DNA of 10,068 nucleotides from Patescibacteria group bacterium (GCA_003524845.1 DQGR01000079.1:1-10068); one strand, 5' to 3'; counted from the stretch's first letter, positions 1 through 6,572 are shown. A program made the numbers and translations. Notes: generated from the letters alone by a model not told the origin.

Positions 1-857
1 GCGGTTGACTGATACCCGTGTGTCGCTTTCAGTCCGGTCTGGTACCACCAGATTTGCTGGTGTAACTCGGTAAACTGTTTCCAAGTATGCCCCTGCAACC
101 ACCACTGCCCATACGACAACACGTAGATAACCGCCGGCAAAAACGCGAGGACGCACATTGCCTGGACAAACCGCTTTACACTATCGCGTTTTTTTAGTAC
201 AAACGCAACAGCAGCCACAAAAACAATTGCGACTGCGTAAAATCCAGTCCACTTAGTCGAGGCAGCGAGTCCGGCAGCCAACCCCAACCAGAGTAGGTTG
301 CGCAAATTTTTTTTAGGATACTCTACTATAAACGCATACAACCGGTAGAACGTAAGTACTACAAAGTAAGTAATAAATATATCATTCATGCCCGTGCGTG
401 ACTGGACAAAACTTAAGCCGTCCAGCGCGTATAACAAACCGGCAACCGCCCCAATCCAATAGTTGTCAAACAATCGTTTTCCGAAAATAATCAGCAGGTA
501 AACCGTGAGCGTGGCAAAAACCACACCGGGAAATCGCCAGGCAAAGGTGGTCCGACCATCAAGTGGCTGAGCTTTTGACTCAGGAATATATGGTTTAGCT
601 AGAAGTTTTATCGAAGCAGCCATAAACAGTTTTCCAAGCGGCGGATGCAGCCATTCATACGCTAAATCCTTGGGGCTGGGATTCCACCACTCGTAACCCC
701 TCGGATCATTGAGCGCATACGCTTCGGCAGATAAAGCATGGTACACTTCGTCAAACGACCAGTCATGGGGGATATCAAGGCGAATAACTCGAATCAAAAA
801 GGTAAGAATTACTAATAAAATTGTTATATATAACTCAGTCTTCTTTTTGTTTGGCAT
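1..857 (-). CDS. Protein O-mannosyltransferase (PMT family, GT39), C-terminus cut by window edge
   Basis: Integral membrane glycosyltransferase expected to transfer mannose from a polyprenyl-phosphate mannose donor to Ser/Thr of exported proteins on the outer face of the membrane. The 285 residues present read MPNKKKTELY at the start, with a membrane segment at about 9-24. The first external loop has FDEVYHA (35-41), holding the Asp-Glu pair typical of PMTs, then HPPLGK (71-76), RFPG (108-111), a SxTGxND stretch near 153-159 and GLAASTKWTG (196-205). The last visible part, LKATHGYQS (276-284), matches the conserved LKxTHxYxS region of bacterial PMTs, so roughly the C-terminal half is missing. 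The reading frame stays open to the window edge. It lies downstream of the GT-C-like gene on the same strand, 102 bp away, and may be co-transcribed with it. No Shine-Dalgarno sequence is visible before the ATG at 857. The family call is firm; the acceptor proteins are unknown. Confidence 0.88.
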   Translation of the reverse strand, partial: MPNKKKTELYITILLVILTFLIRVIRLDIPHDWSFDEVYHALSAEAYALNDPRGYEWWNPSPKDLAYEWLHPPLGKLFMAASIKLLAKPYIPESKAQPLDGRTTFAWRFPGVVFATLTVYLLIIFGKRLFDNYWIGAVAGLLYALDGLSFVQSRTGMNDIFITYFVVLTFYRLYAFIVEYPKKNLRNLLWLGLAAGLAASTKWTGFYAVAIVFVAAVAFVLKKRDSVKRFVQAMCVLAFLPAVIYVLSYGQWWLQGHTWKQFTELHQQIWWYQTGLKATHGYQST

Positions 858-868
858 AGTTTAAAATT

Positions 869-947
869 CAAAGTTTGGGAAGTTCTCGCTTTCGCTCAAA
901 CCGTACATTTCGAACGAAGTGAGAAATTTCCATCACTTTAAACTTTG
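869..947. repeat. Nested imperfect palindrome between two minus-strand genes
   Basis: An outer 8-bp arm (caaagttt, 869-876) pairs perfectly with aaactttg (940-947). Inside it, 878-891 pairs with 917-931 over about 14 positions, with one bulged A and two G-T wobbles. The whole unit is about 79 bp. The wobbles make the hairpin stronger in a plus-strand transcript than in the minus-strand mRNA that actually crosses it. There is no T-run, so it is not an ordinary terminator. It resembles a small REP- or MITE-like palindromic unit. Whether it is repeated elsewhere cannot be seen from this window. Confidence 0.55.
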
Positions 948-959
948 CACTTTTAACTT

Positions 960-2990
960 TTAATTCACCTTGTACACTTTCGTCGTTCCTTCATCCAAAA
1001 CTAACTGCGTATTTTGTTTAATAAATGTTTCGTTCAGGTTTTTTTCAAAATATCGTTCCCGGTCGCTTACCATAATATAATCAATTGCGTATTTTTTCCA
1101 TAAGCTGCGGGCTACCTCCCCACCCTTGTACATTGCGTGGGCGTCCTGCTCGCGCTCATACCAGCCATCAATTCCCCACGACCACGCATTACCAGGGAAA
1201 CCGAGGATGGTTTTTCTGCCGGCCAGGGTTGCAATCGGGTGGTCATGGATGGCGGCAGTGAGAAATATACTGTCAGGCGCGCTTAGATCTCTAATTTTTG
1301 TTGCTATTTGTTGTTCTTCCCGACTCCAGAGGCCAATTTGCCGGTGCTGCGTATCGATGAGCCGGCCAACCTCAACAATTCCAGTCAAAGTTAATGTTAC
1401 AAAGAGAATAATACTTAACAAACGTCCAATAAACCCGCGTTGCCAGATCCACCACAAACCAACTGCTACAAAAAATGCGCCGAGTAAATACCAGTAAGTG
1501 AATAGTTTTAAATTATCATATCCCCACGCAGCAAACTGTATAAGATTGGGAATAATAAACAGACTCCAGCTCGCCAGACCAAGCAATTTTACTTTGCCGC
1601 TCAGATTTCCCTTCCAGAACCCCAGCCACCATAACGGAATAAACAGCCCGGTATTTTTAAACCAGAAGATAAAAAAATTCTCACTTCCCTTCACCCAACC
1701 AAAGTTAAATTTTAATAAGTGCGATGAGGAACGAAATAACGGAAGTTGGATTAAAGTCAGCAATGTAAACGGAACAATAAACCACAAGTAAATTGTGAAT
1801 GCCTTTGCGGGTGGCAACCGCAGGGGGAATGCGGTAGCCAGGACCCGTGACAGAAATCGAAAGCGGAAGAGTTTGGAGTGAAGTTGAGAAAACACGCGCG
1901 CCACAATCCAGACTATTCCCACGCTTCCCACCAAAATCCATAGAGCCATAAAACTATGCGTATGAAAAAACGGCATAACTCCCGCAAGTAACCCGGCTAA
2001 TAACAAGTATGCTTTTTTTCTATTTTGCCAATCCAAATAAACCAGTAACAAACAGAGAAAAAACATCGGCAATCCAAACAGAAAGGCCCGCTGGGGTAAG
2101 AGTTCCGAGTATAAAAACGTAAAAAACCACAAGCCCTTTTCCGACCAGAAACTGTATTCGCGCGGCGGAGTCAGTAACCACTCAACCAGATGCGCTTCAT
2201 TGGTAGACACTTCCTGCAACCAGTAGACAAACCCGATTCCACCCCAAAAAAGACTAAGTAACAAAGCTATTAGACCAAGAAATGCAGGTGGCGGCGCGTG
2301 CAGCGTCTCAAACTGAACTCCACCTGTTTGAGCCGGCGACGCCTTATTCCAGGTCAACAACATTTTCCCCACTCCCACATACAACCCAAAAAATACCAGA
2401 CTTAAAATAATCCCCGGCACAACATACGACAGCGGCAAATTTAAGCCCATTCGCCAGAGAACCGCTGAGAGAAAATCACTCATAAACGGATATGTCAACG
2501 GTATACCGGCAAAGGTCGGGTGCTGCGGCGGAAAGTTTTGTCCCCAGGCAAAATTAGCCGTAATTGCGATATGCACCGGCCAGTCTCCCCACACCAGCCG
2601 GTCTCCGGCAATAATTTGCCCGCTGGCGCCAAAAAACAGCGACCTGCCAAATAACCAGACCACCAAGATCACCAAAAATATACTCGATATTTTTTCTATT
2701 TTACCTATCTGTCGTATTTTTCGTATAAGACTTATAAATCGCAGAGGTACTCGCAGCCTGACTAAAAACAACACTGACCCCACCATCAACCCTCCCAATA
2801 CTCCCCAAATAGTCAGTGGTACAAACGGGAAAATATAGCCAGAGAAAAATAAAAAAGTACAGAGCAGCACCAAACCAATGGTCAGCGAAGCAAAATAATC
2901 AAGAAACGGAGAAAATTCAAGCCGAAACAACCCAAGCACTGCTCTCCCAACCAGAAGGCTTATGAAAAAAACAAAAAAAGCTCCAATCAT
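960..2990 (-). CDS. Large polytopic membrane protein, GT-C-like putative glycosyltransferase (paralog A)
   Basis: A 676-residue protein with about a dozen membrane segments and a soluble C-terminal part. I know of no named family with certainty, but the layout suits GT-C glycosyltransferases, which use lipid-linked sugars outside the membrane. The first large loop has GDWPVH (135-140), an Asp-x3-His motif, followed by FAGxPLxYPF (160-169), HTHSF (343-347) and FWFKNTG (442-448). The tail contains LAGRKTILGFPGNAWSWGID and a KYxIDYIMV stretch, a pattern common at the end of GT-C proteins. All these blocks recur in the divergent neighbour at 3027-5051, so the two are paralogs. The ATG at 2990 follows a short AT-rich gap with no Shine-Dalgarno sequence. 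The PMT gene lies just downstream. The catalytic role is inferred from architecture, and the sugar is unknown. Confidence 0.8.
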   Translation of the reverse strand: MIGAFFVFFISLLVGRAVLGLFRLEFSPFLDYFASLTIGLVLLCTFLFFSGYIFPFVPLTIWGVLGGLMVGSVLFLVRLRVPLRFISLIRKIRQIGKIEKISSIFLVILVVWLFGRSLFFGASGQIIAGDRLVWGDWPVHIAITANFAWGQNFPPQHPTFAGIPLTYPFMSDFLSAVLWRMGLNLPLSYVVPGIILSLVFFGLYVGVGKMLLTWNKASPAQTGGVQFETLHAPPPAFLGLIALLLSLFWGGIGFVYWLQEVSTNEAHLVEWLLTPPREYSFWSEKGLWFFTFLYSELLPQRAFLFGLPMFFLCLLLVYLDWQNRKKAYLLLAGLLAGVMPFFHTHSFMALWILVGSVGIVWIVARVFSQLHSKLFRFRFLSRVLATAFPLRLPPAKAFTIYLWFIVPFTLLTLIQLPLFRSSSHLLKFNFGWVKGSENFFIFWFKNTGLFIPLWWLGFWKGNLSGKVKLLGLASWSLFIIPNLIQFAAWGYDNLKLFTYWYLLGAFFVAVGLWWIWQRGFIGRLLSIILFVTLTLTGIVEVGRLIDTQHRQIGLWSREEQQIATKIRDLSAPDSIFLTAAIHDHPIATLAGRKTILGFPGNAWSWGIDGWYEREQDAHAMYKGGEVARSLWKKYAIDYIMVSDRERYFEKNLNETFIKQNTQLVLDEGTTKVYKVN
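1802..1824. repeat. Weak palindrome inside paralog A, at the loop where paralog B also carries one
   Basis: The arms cct-gcgg (1802-1804 and 1807-1810) and ccgc-agg (1818-1824) pair with a two-base bulge around a 7-base loop. On the coding strand the region encodes the Pro-rich FPLRLPPAK loop (about residues 388-396). It is short and could be chance. It is listed because the matching loop of the paralog at 3027-5051 carries a much clearer palindrome. Confidence 0.25.
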
Positions 2991-3008
2991 ACAAAGGATA
3001 AAGTACGA

Positions 3009-3025
3009 TATAATCCTTAATTATA
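3009..3025. promoter_or_regulatory. Face-to-face -10 boxes of a divergent promoter
   Basis: TATAAT at 3009-3014 reads rightward, and a second TATAAT reads leftward at 3025-3020. They form a perfect 6-bp inverted repeat with a 5-bp centre. The rightward box would start RNA near 3021-3023, leaving only about 4-6 bases before the ATG at 3027. The leftward box would start near 3012, about 20 bases before the ATG at 2990. No good -35 box is visible for either. In AT-rich DNA one of the boxes could be fortuitous. Confidence 0.5.
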
Positions 3026-3026
3026 C

Positions 3027-5051
3027 ATGACTATAATTTCACTTCTCTATTTTTTCGGGTCAATGCTCAGCGGCTGTATCCTGATTACGCAAATTGCGAA
3101 ATTTAATCGCTGGTTCCGGCTGCTCATTGGCCCCGGGCTGGGACTCATTTTCACAACACTCGTTAATCTACTCATTGGTTTACTGACTGGCTTTACTGAA
3201 CAGTCAATTACCCTCTCGTTTTTCATAGTCGCAACGATCACTGTTTTTGTATTTGTGCAAAAAACTAATCGGGCAAAACCAAACCCTAAACCTCAGTTTT
3301 TCGCGCAAATTAAACAGTTGCCGTCTGGGTTTTCTTCGCACTGGCCGCTGGTCTTAACATTAATAATCATCGGCGTAATCAGCAGCTATATCTTTTTTTT
3401 CAAAGTCCTCACACCTTTTCCATCCGGCTTACTAACCGGCGGCGGCGGCTTGTACGCAGATACCGCGATGCATGCTGCGTTTACCTCAGCTTTGGTTGCA
3501 CAAGGGTTACCGCCAACCAACCCCTTATTTGCAGGTAAACTCCTCGTTTATCCGTTTCTGGTTAACTTTTTCTCAGCAAGCCTTATTAAACTCGGCATGA
3601 ATTTGCGCTTTGCGTTTATTCTACCGCAACTCGTATATCTAGTTGGTTTTATTACCCTGTTTTATGTAGTGGGGAAAAAGCTTACGAGTAACGGGGCTGT
3701 GTTTTTTGCCCTGCTGATCTTTTTCTTTGGCTGGGGCTTAGGCTGGACTGCGTATGTGACCCAAGGAATGCAAACTGGTGAGTGGAAAATTGTCAAAGAA
3801 TATACCAATAACCTGCCAGGGTACCAGATGCATAACGTGTTGACCGGAATTGTTTACCCGGCCCGCTCGTTTTTGCCCGGGCTTTTAATTGGGTTACTGA
3901 TTATGTATTTGCTGCTCGAAATGTCAAGTACAAAATCATACAATAAATATCAAATTGTTACAATTACGATCAGCTTGGCTACTCTTCCCCTTTGGCACAC
4001 GCATACATTTGTCTTTATGCTGCTTATAGTTGGGGTTTGGCTCACTTCTGCTCTATTTTCCTCCCTTTTTAAGAGAGGAACCAAGGGAGAGTTAATACTT
4101 CAGCAATTGAACAATACAACAATTTTCTCTTCCTCTGTTTACCGTTTTCTGTTTTCCCTGCCTTGCCGGCAGGCAGGTGTTTTCTGTTTCTTCATCATCC
4201 TAATTCCTATCTTTTTTTATTTTAAACAGCAAGTCTCAACCACTTCATTTCTCAAGTTCACTCCCGGCTGGACCAAAGACGCCCAAAGCAATCTGCTTTT
4301 ATTCTGGTTTAAAAATACCGGCCTGTTAATTCCACTAGCTGCAATCGGCTTCTGGAAACTCGCACAAGACAAACGGATCTGGTTTGTGCCCGCCATCCTC
4401 ATGTTTGTAATCGCCAACCTGGTCCAGTTCCAACCCTGGGACTGGGATAATATTAAACTCTTCTCCTGGGTGTTTCTCTTTTTCTCAATTCTTGCCGGAT
4501 ACGTGCTCAGTCTCATTTTTAACTCACCCCTGCCCTCTCTTACAATGAGAGGGTATTCCTCCTCTTGGAAAGAGGAGATTAGGAAGAATTGGAGTTTAGG
4601 AATTATAATGTTTTTACGTAAATCAACGGTACTCTTTATTCTTTTTTCTCTTACCTTTTCCGGCTTTCTTTCAATCACGCTTAGTCTCGCTCAGGAATAC
4701 ACGATCTATGACACCAATGGCATTGCTCTGGCTGAATGGGTCAAAAAGAATACTTCTGTATCAAACGTGTTCCTTATCGATCCGTGGCCGAACCATCCGG
4801 TCTCCGGCTTAAGCGGTAGAAGCGTCTACATGGGTTATCCGGGGCAACTGTGGGTCCATGGCATTGACTATGGCAAGCGCGAGCAACAAGTAAAAGAAAT
4901 TTTAGCCGGCAATACTAAAGTACTAGACCAGACTGAAGTGCCAATAAAGTATATTGTCACCACCAATTCCCAAAAGGTGAAACTGATGCAGACTCCCCGC
5001 CTTTCTATCATTTACGAAAATCCCGGGTTTACCGTGTTTATGGTGAAATAG
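3027..5051 (+). CDS. Large polytopic membrane protein, GT-C-like putative glycosyltransferase (paralog B)
   Basis: A 674-residue multi-spanning protein homologous to the product of 960-2990. Shared blocks in order are the Asp-x3-His loop motif (D145, H149), LFAGxxLxYPF (167-177), an aromatic ARSF stretch, LWHTHTF, FTPGWTKD followed by FWFKNTGLLIPL, NLVQFQPWDWDNIKLFSW, and the soluble tail with GLSGRSVYMGYPGQLWVHGID. Like paralog A, it is best read as a putative GT-C glycosyltransferase acting on the outer face of the membrane, possibly on lipid-linked sugars for surface glycans. This rests on architecture rather than a diagnosed family. The gene carries three palindromic insertions that keep the frame (near residues 345-351, 377-384 and 499-524). 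Between the conserved DN and HP positions, paralog B is 24 residues longer than A, close to the length of the 76-bp insertion. The start is nearly leaderless. The stop is TAG. Confidence 0.8.
   Translation: MTIISLLYFFGSMLSGCILITQIAKFNRWFRLLIGPGLGLIFTTLVNLLIGLLTGFTEQSITLSFFIVATITVFVFVQKTNRAKPNPKPQFFAQIKQLPSGFSSHWPLVLTLIIIGVISSYIFFFKVLTPFPSGLLTGGGGLYADTAMHAAFTSALVAQGLPPTNPLFAGKLLVYPFLVNFFSASLIKLGMNLRFAFILPQLVYLVGFITLFYVVGKKLTSNGAVFFALLIFFFGWGLGWTAYVTQGMQTGEWKIVKEYTNNLPGYQMHNVLTGIVYPARSFLPGLLIGLLIMYLLLEMSSTKSYNKYQIVTITISLATLPLWHTHTFVFMLLIVGVWLTSALFSSLFKRGTKGELILQQLNNTTIFSSSVYRFLFSLPCRQAGVFCFFIILIPIFFYFKQQVSTTSFLKFTPGWTKDAQSNLLLFWFKNTGLLIPLAAIGFWKLAQDKRIWFVPAILMFVIANLVQFQPWDWDNIKLFSWVFLFFSILAGYVLSLIFNSPLPSLTMRGYSSSWKEEIRKNWSLGIIMFLRKSTVLFILFSLTFSGFLSITLSLAQEYTIYDTNGIALAEWVKKNTSVSNVFLIDPWPNHPVSGLSGRSVYMGYPGQLWVHGIDYGKREQQVKEILAGNTKVLDQTEVPIKYIVTTNSQKVKLMQTPRLSIIYENPGFTVFMVK
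4060..4078. repeat. Hairpin insertion 1 inside paralog B
   Basis: cctccctt (4060-4067) pairs with aagagagg (4071-4078) at 7 of 8 positions around a TTT loop. It encodes part of SSLFKRGTKGE (about residues 344-354), a charged stretch between membrane segments. The sequence style resembles the second hairpin of the larger element at 4521-4596, so it may be a decayed or partial copy. Confidence 0.4.
4157..4177. repeat. GC-rich palindrome inside paralog B (LPCRQAG-encoding insertion)
   Basis: cctgcc (4157-4162) pairs with ggcagg (4172-4177). Inside it, tgcc (4164-4167) pairs with ggca (4168-4171), leaving only the T at 4163 unpaired. It reads through as SLPCRQAG (residues 377-384) between two hydrophobic stretches. 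Perfect 20-bp versions of this palindrome are, to my knowledge, frequent in Patescibacteria genomes, inside genes as well as between them. It is much more GC-rich than its surroundings. Confidence 0.65.
4521..4596. repeat. 76-bp nested palindromic element inserted in frame in paralog B
   Basis: The ends are a 5-bp inverted repeat, aactc (4521-4525) and gagtt (4592-4596). Within lie two perfect hairpins: ccctctc/gagaggg (4533-4539 with 4547-4553, 7-base loop) and a perfect 8-bp stem (4559-4566 with 4570-4577, 3-base loop). The element encodes NSPLPSLTMRGYSSSWKEEI and a few further residues, a hydrophilic stretch absent from paralog A. The layout suggests a REP- or MITE-like unit that entered the gene without breaking the frame. 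Confidence 0.6.
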
Positions 5052-5075
5052 ATGATGAAAGAGCTAAGCTGGTAC

Positions 5076-5107
5076 TTGACCTGGCATTTATATCATAATT
5101 ATATTAT
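5076..5107 (+). promoter_or_regulatory. Predicted sigma-70-type promoter for the 5151 gene
   Basis: TTGACC (5076-5081) is followed after 17 bases by TTATAT (5099-5104), with TATTAT overlapping at 5102-5107. Transcription would start near 5112 and leave about 40 bases of leader containing AGGAGG. The spacing is good for the first -10 box, which is itself a weak match. Confidence 0.45.
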
Positions 5108-5127
5108 AAAGTGTGTAGCTTTAATGT

Positions 5128-5133
5128 AGGAGG
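5128..5133 (+). promoter_or_regulatory. Strong Shine-Dalgarno (AGGAGG) at an unusual distance
   Basis: AGGAGG ends 17 bases before the ATG at 5151, too far for normal use. It directly abuts an ATG at 5134 that opens a 9-codon frame ending at 5163, inside the next gene. No other in-frame start for the 5151 gene exists, because a TAG lies in frame at 5127. Coupled reinitiation from the tiny frame, or a fold that shortens the gap, are both possible. Confidence 0.4.
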
Positions 5134-5150
5134 ATGACTTTAAAAAATCC

Positions 5151-5657
5151 ATGCACAAGATAACTAAAATAATCCTCCTCTATATAGCAGTCCTGGCTAC
5201 CGGGCTGTTTATTATGGGGGTTTTTGAAAGTAGATATGTGCATGAGCAAGCCCGTAAAACTGAATCCCAAATCATGACTCTGAACCAAGAACTCCAAAAA
5301 ACAGTTAGTAGTCAGTCAGCGGCGAAAATTACCAAACAACTTGCGAGGCTAGAAACTGAAATTTCAGAGATTTCCCAAAAAAAAGACCAAAAAGTGTTAG
5401 GATCAAAGCAGGAAGTAGTAACCAATACCGCGGTTCAGACTGGATTTGTGAAACTCTTAAAAGAATGGCAAACGGCAGATGTTTACGAATCTAATTCTTA
5501 CTCGGCATCGATAAGTGGTCAACTTGAACCAGACCAAAATTATTTGTATACAAAAAAAATCGGCAATTGGTACCAAATTATGCTACCCTCATCAAACAAT
5601 GATGGGTGGGTAACAAAGCGATTCGTAGAAGAAATCAATCTTAATACTTCAGAATGA
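5151..5657 (+). CDS. Membrane-anchored coiled-coil protein with SH3-like C-terminal domain
   Basis: A 168-residue protein with one N-terminal membrane segment (about 7-25) and a short basic start, so the rest should face outside. Residues about 30-80 are rich in Glu, Gln, Lys and Leu with heptad-like spacing, suggesting a coiled coil. The C-terminal part (about 107-161) fits a bacterial SH3-like fold: TADVYESNS, a turn at LEPDQ, then GNWYQIMLP and DGWVTKRFV. In this fold the GxWYxI and GWV strands are the most conserved. Such domains often bind cell-wall peptides or partner proteins. No enzymatic motif is present. The stop overlaps the start of the next gene by 4 bp (ATGA), which points to translational coupling. 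The function is otherwise unknown. Confidence 0.75.
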   Translation: MHKITKIILLYIAVLATGLFIMGVFESRYVHEQARKTESQIMTLNQELQKTVSSQSAAKITKQLARLETEISEISQKKDQKVLGSKQEVVTNTAVQTGFVKLLKEWQTADVYESNSYSASISGQLEPDQNYLYTKKIGNWYQIMLPSSNNDGWVTKRFVEEINLNTSE

Positions 5658-6469
5658 AAACTTGGTTGTTTTATTACTGTCTCGGGTTAACCGTTTTTTT
5701 GACTGCCGGAGCTATTGCCGGAGTTCAAACTTCATTTATTCCTCTGCTTATTTTTCTTCCGATTAGCGCCCTTTTCATTGGTACTCTGCTCAGAAAGGTG
5801 TCACCTCTTTCCCACTACCATTGGCCATTTCAGGATTTTTTTGCCACTATGCTGCTTTATTATTGCTTTATTGCGGTCATTATTATGACGGCAATTGGAA
5901 TCTTAGATGCTAAAAATATCTCACATCTCGTTAGTTCGGTCTTTTTTTTGCCTTTGACCCTTTACTTTGTCTTGCAGGTTTTACCACAAAAAAGAAAATC
6001 GTATCTTATGTCTCCAAAAAAAGTTTCTGAAAAAGATGAGTCGCTGCTCATGTCACCATCCCACTCTGACACGACAAAGCTTGACTTTGATCGCAGACAA
6101 TTTCTAAAAATGATTGGTTCAGTCGGAGTATCGCTATTTGTCTTTTCTATTTTTACCAAACGGGCTCGAGAGACTTTTTTTGGAAGTGCCCCAAGTAGTG
6201 CCAATACGATGGCCCTTAAAGATGTCACCGGAACCCAAATTGATCCAGCCGAAAAAATACCGAGTGACGGCTACAGTATCAGCGGGATCGACGACGCATC
6301 ATCTCCGTTCTTCCTCGGCTTTGTCAATAAAGACGGCGACTGGTACATCATGCGCGATAACGATGGAGAGATCAAATATTACAAAAAACAAAGCAACGAT
6401 GATACTTTCACCAATGAATGGTCAAACAGAACCAATTTCGATTATCGTTATTTTGACTATTACTTTTAA
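5654..6469 (+). CDS. Membrane protein with internal twin-arginine-like motif and aromatic/Asp-rich tail
   Basis: A 271-residue protein I cannot assign to a named family. The first 110 residues hold about four membrane segments (5-24, 28-46, 63-84, 91-110). A charged linker follows, containing the near-duplicated words YLMSP and LLMSP. Then comes DRRQFLKMIGSVGVSLFVFSIF (146-167), which matches the Tat signal pattern R-R-x-F-L-K plus a hydrophobic stretch but lies in mid-protein. The tail (about 206-271) is rich in Asp, Asn, Tyr and Phe, with GFVNKDGDWYIM, NEWSNR and YRYFDYYF, and is probably a small beta domain outside the cell. The spacing of W-Y-I, the later W-x-x-R and the closing Tyr/Phe residues recalls small phage-type domains that I have seen in similar genomes, but that link is weak. 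The start overlaps the previous gene, with no separate Shine-Dalgarno sequence. Confidence 0.75.
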   Translation: MKTWLFYYCLGLTVFLTAGAIAGVQTSFIPLLIFLPISALFIGTLLRKVSPLSHYHWPFQDFFATMLLYYCFIAVIIMTAIGILDAKNISHLVSSVFFLPLTLYFVLQVLPQKRKSYLMSPKKVSEKDESLLMSPSHSDTTKLDFDRRQFLKMIGSVGVSLFVFSIFTKRARETFFGSAPSSANTMALKDVTGTQIDPAEKIPSDGYSISGIDDASSPFFLGFVNKDGDWYIMRDNDGEIKYYKKQSNDDTFTNEWSNRTNFDYRYFDYYF

Positions 6470-6503
6470 AAAAATGATAAAATTAAGTTTACCTTATACA
6501 AGA

Positions 6504-6565
6504 TAGTTGACCCGCAAAGTCTTTTTTAATATTTCAAGTAGTGTTGCGGGGTTGCGGGATCACTA
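6504..6565. repeat. 62-bp imperfect inverted-repeat element upstream of the 6573 gene
   Basis: tagttgacccgcaa (6504-6517) pairs with ttgcgggatcacta (6552-6565) at 11 of 14 positions plus one wobble. The right arm overlaps a tandem copy of gttgcggg (6543-6550 and 6551-6558). The element fills most of the 103-bp gap between the two membrane-protein genes and contains the candidate promoter for the next one. It may be a mobile palindromic unit or an operator. Confidence 0.5.
6507..6535 (+). promoter_or_regulatory. Weak candidate promoter for the 6573 gene
   Basis: TTGACC (6507-6512) is a good -35 box, but the matching -10 is poor: TATTTC at 17 bases (6530-6535) or TAATAT at 14 bases (6527-6532). 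It lies inside the inverted-repeat element. No Shine-Dalgarno sequence is visible before the ATG at 6573. Confidence 0.3.
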
Positions 6566-6572
6566 ACCCGGT

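Noticed and set aside
4217..4678. A 153-codon minus-strand open frame
   Set aside because: It is antisense to strongly conserved blocks of the GT-C-like paralog and contains the complement of the palindromic element. It has no start signal or recognisable motif.
6511..6530. cccgcaaagtctttttt as a rho-independent terminator
   Set aside because: The only local stem before the T-run is 3 bp (gac/gtc). The cccgcaa arm pairs instead with ttgcggg at 6552-6558, downstream of the T-run.
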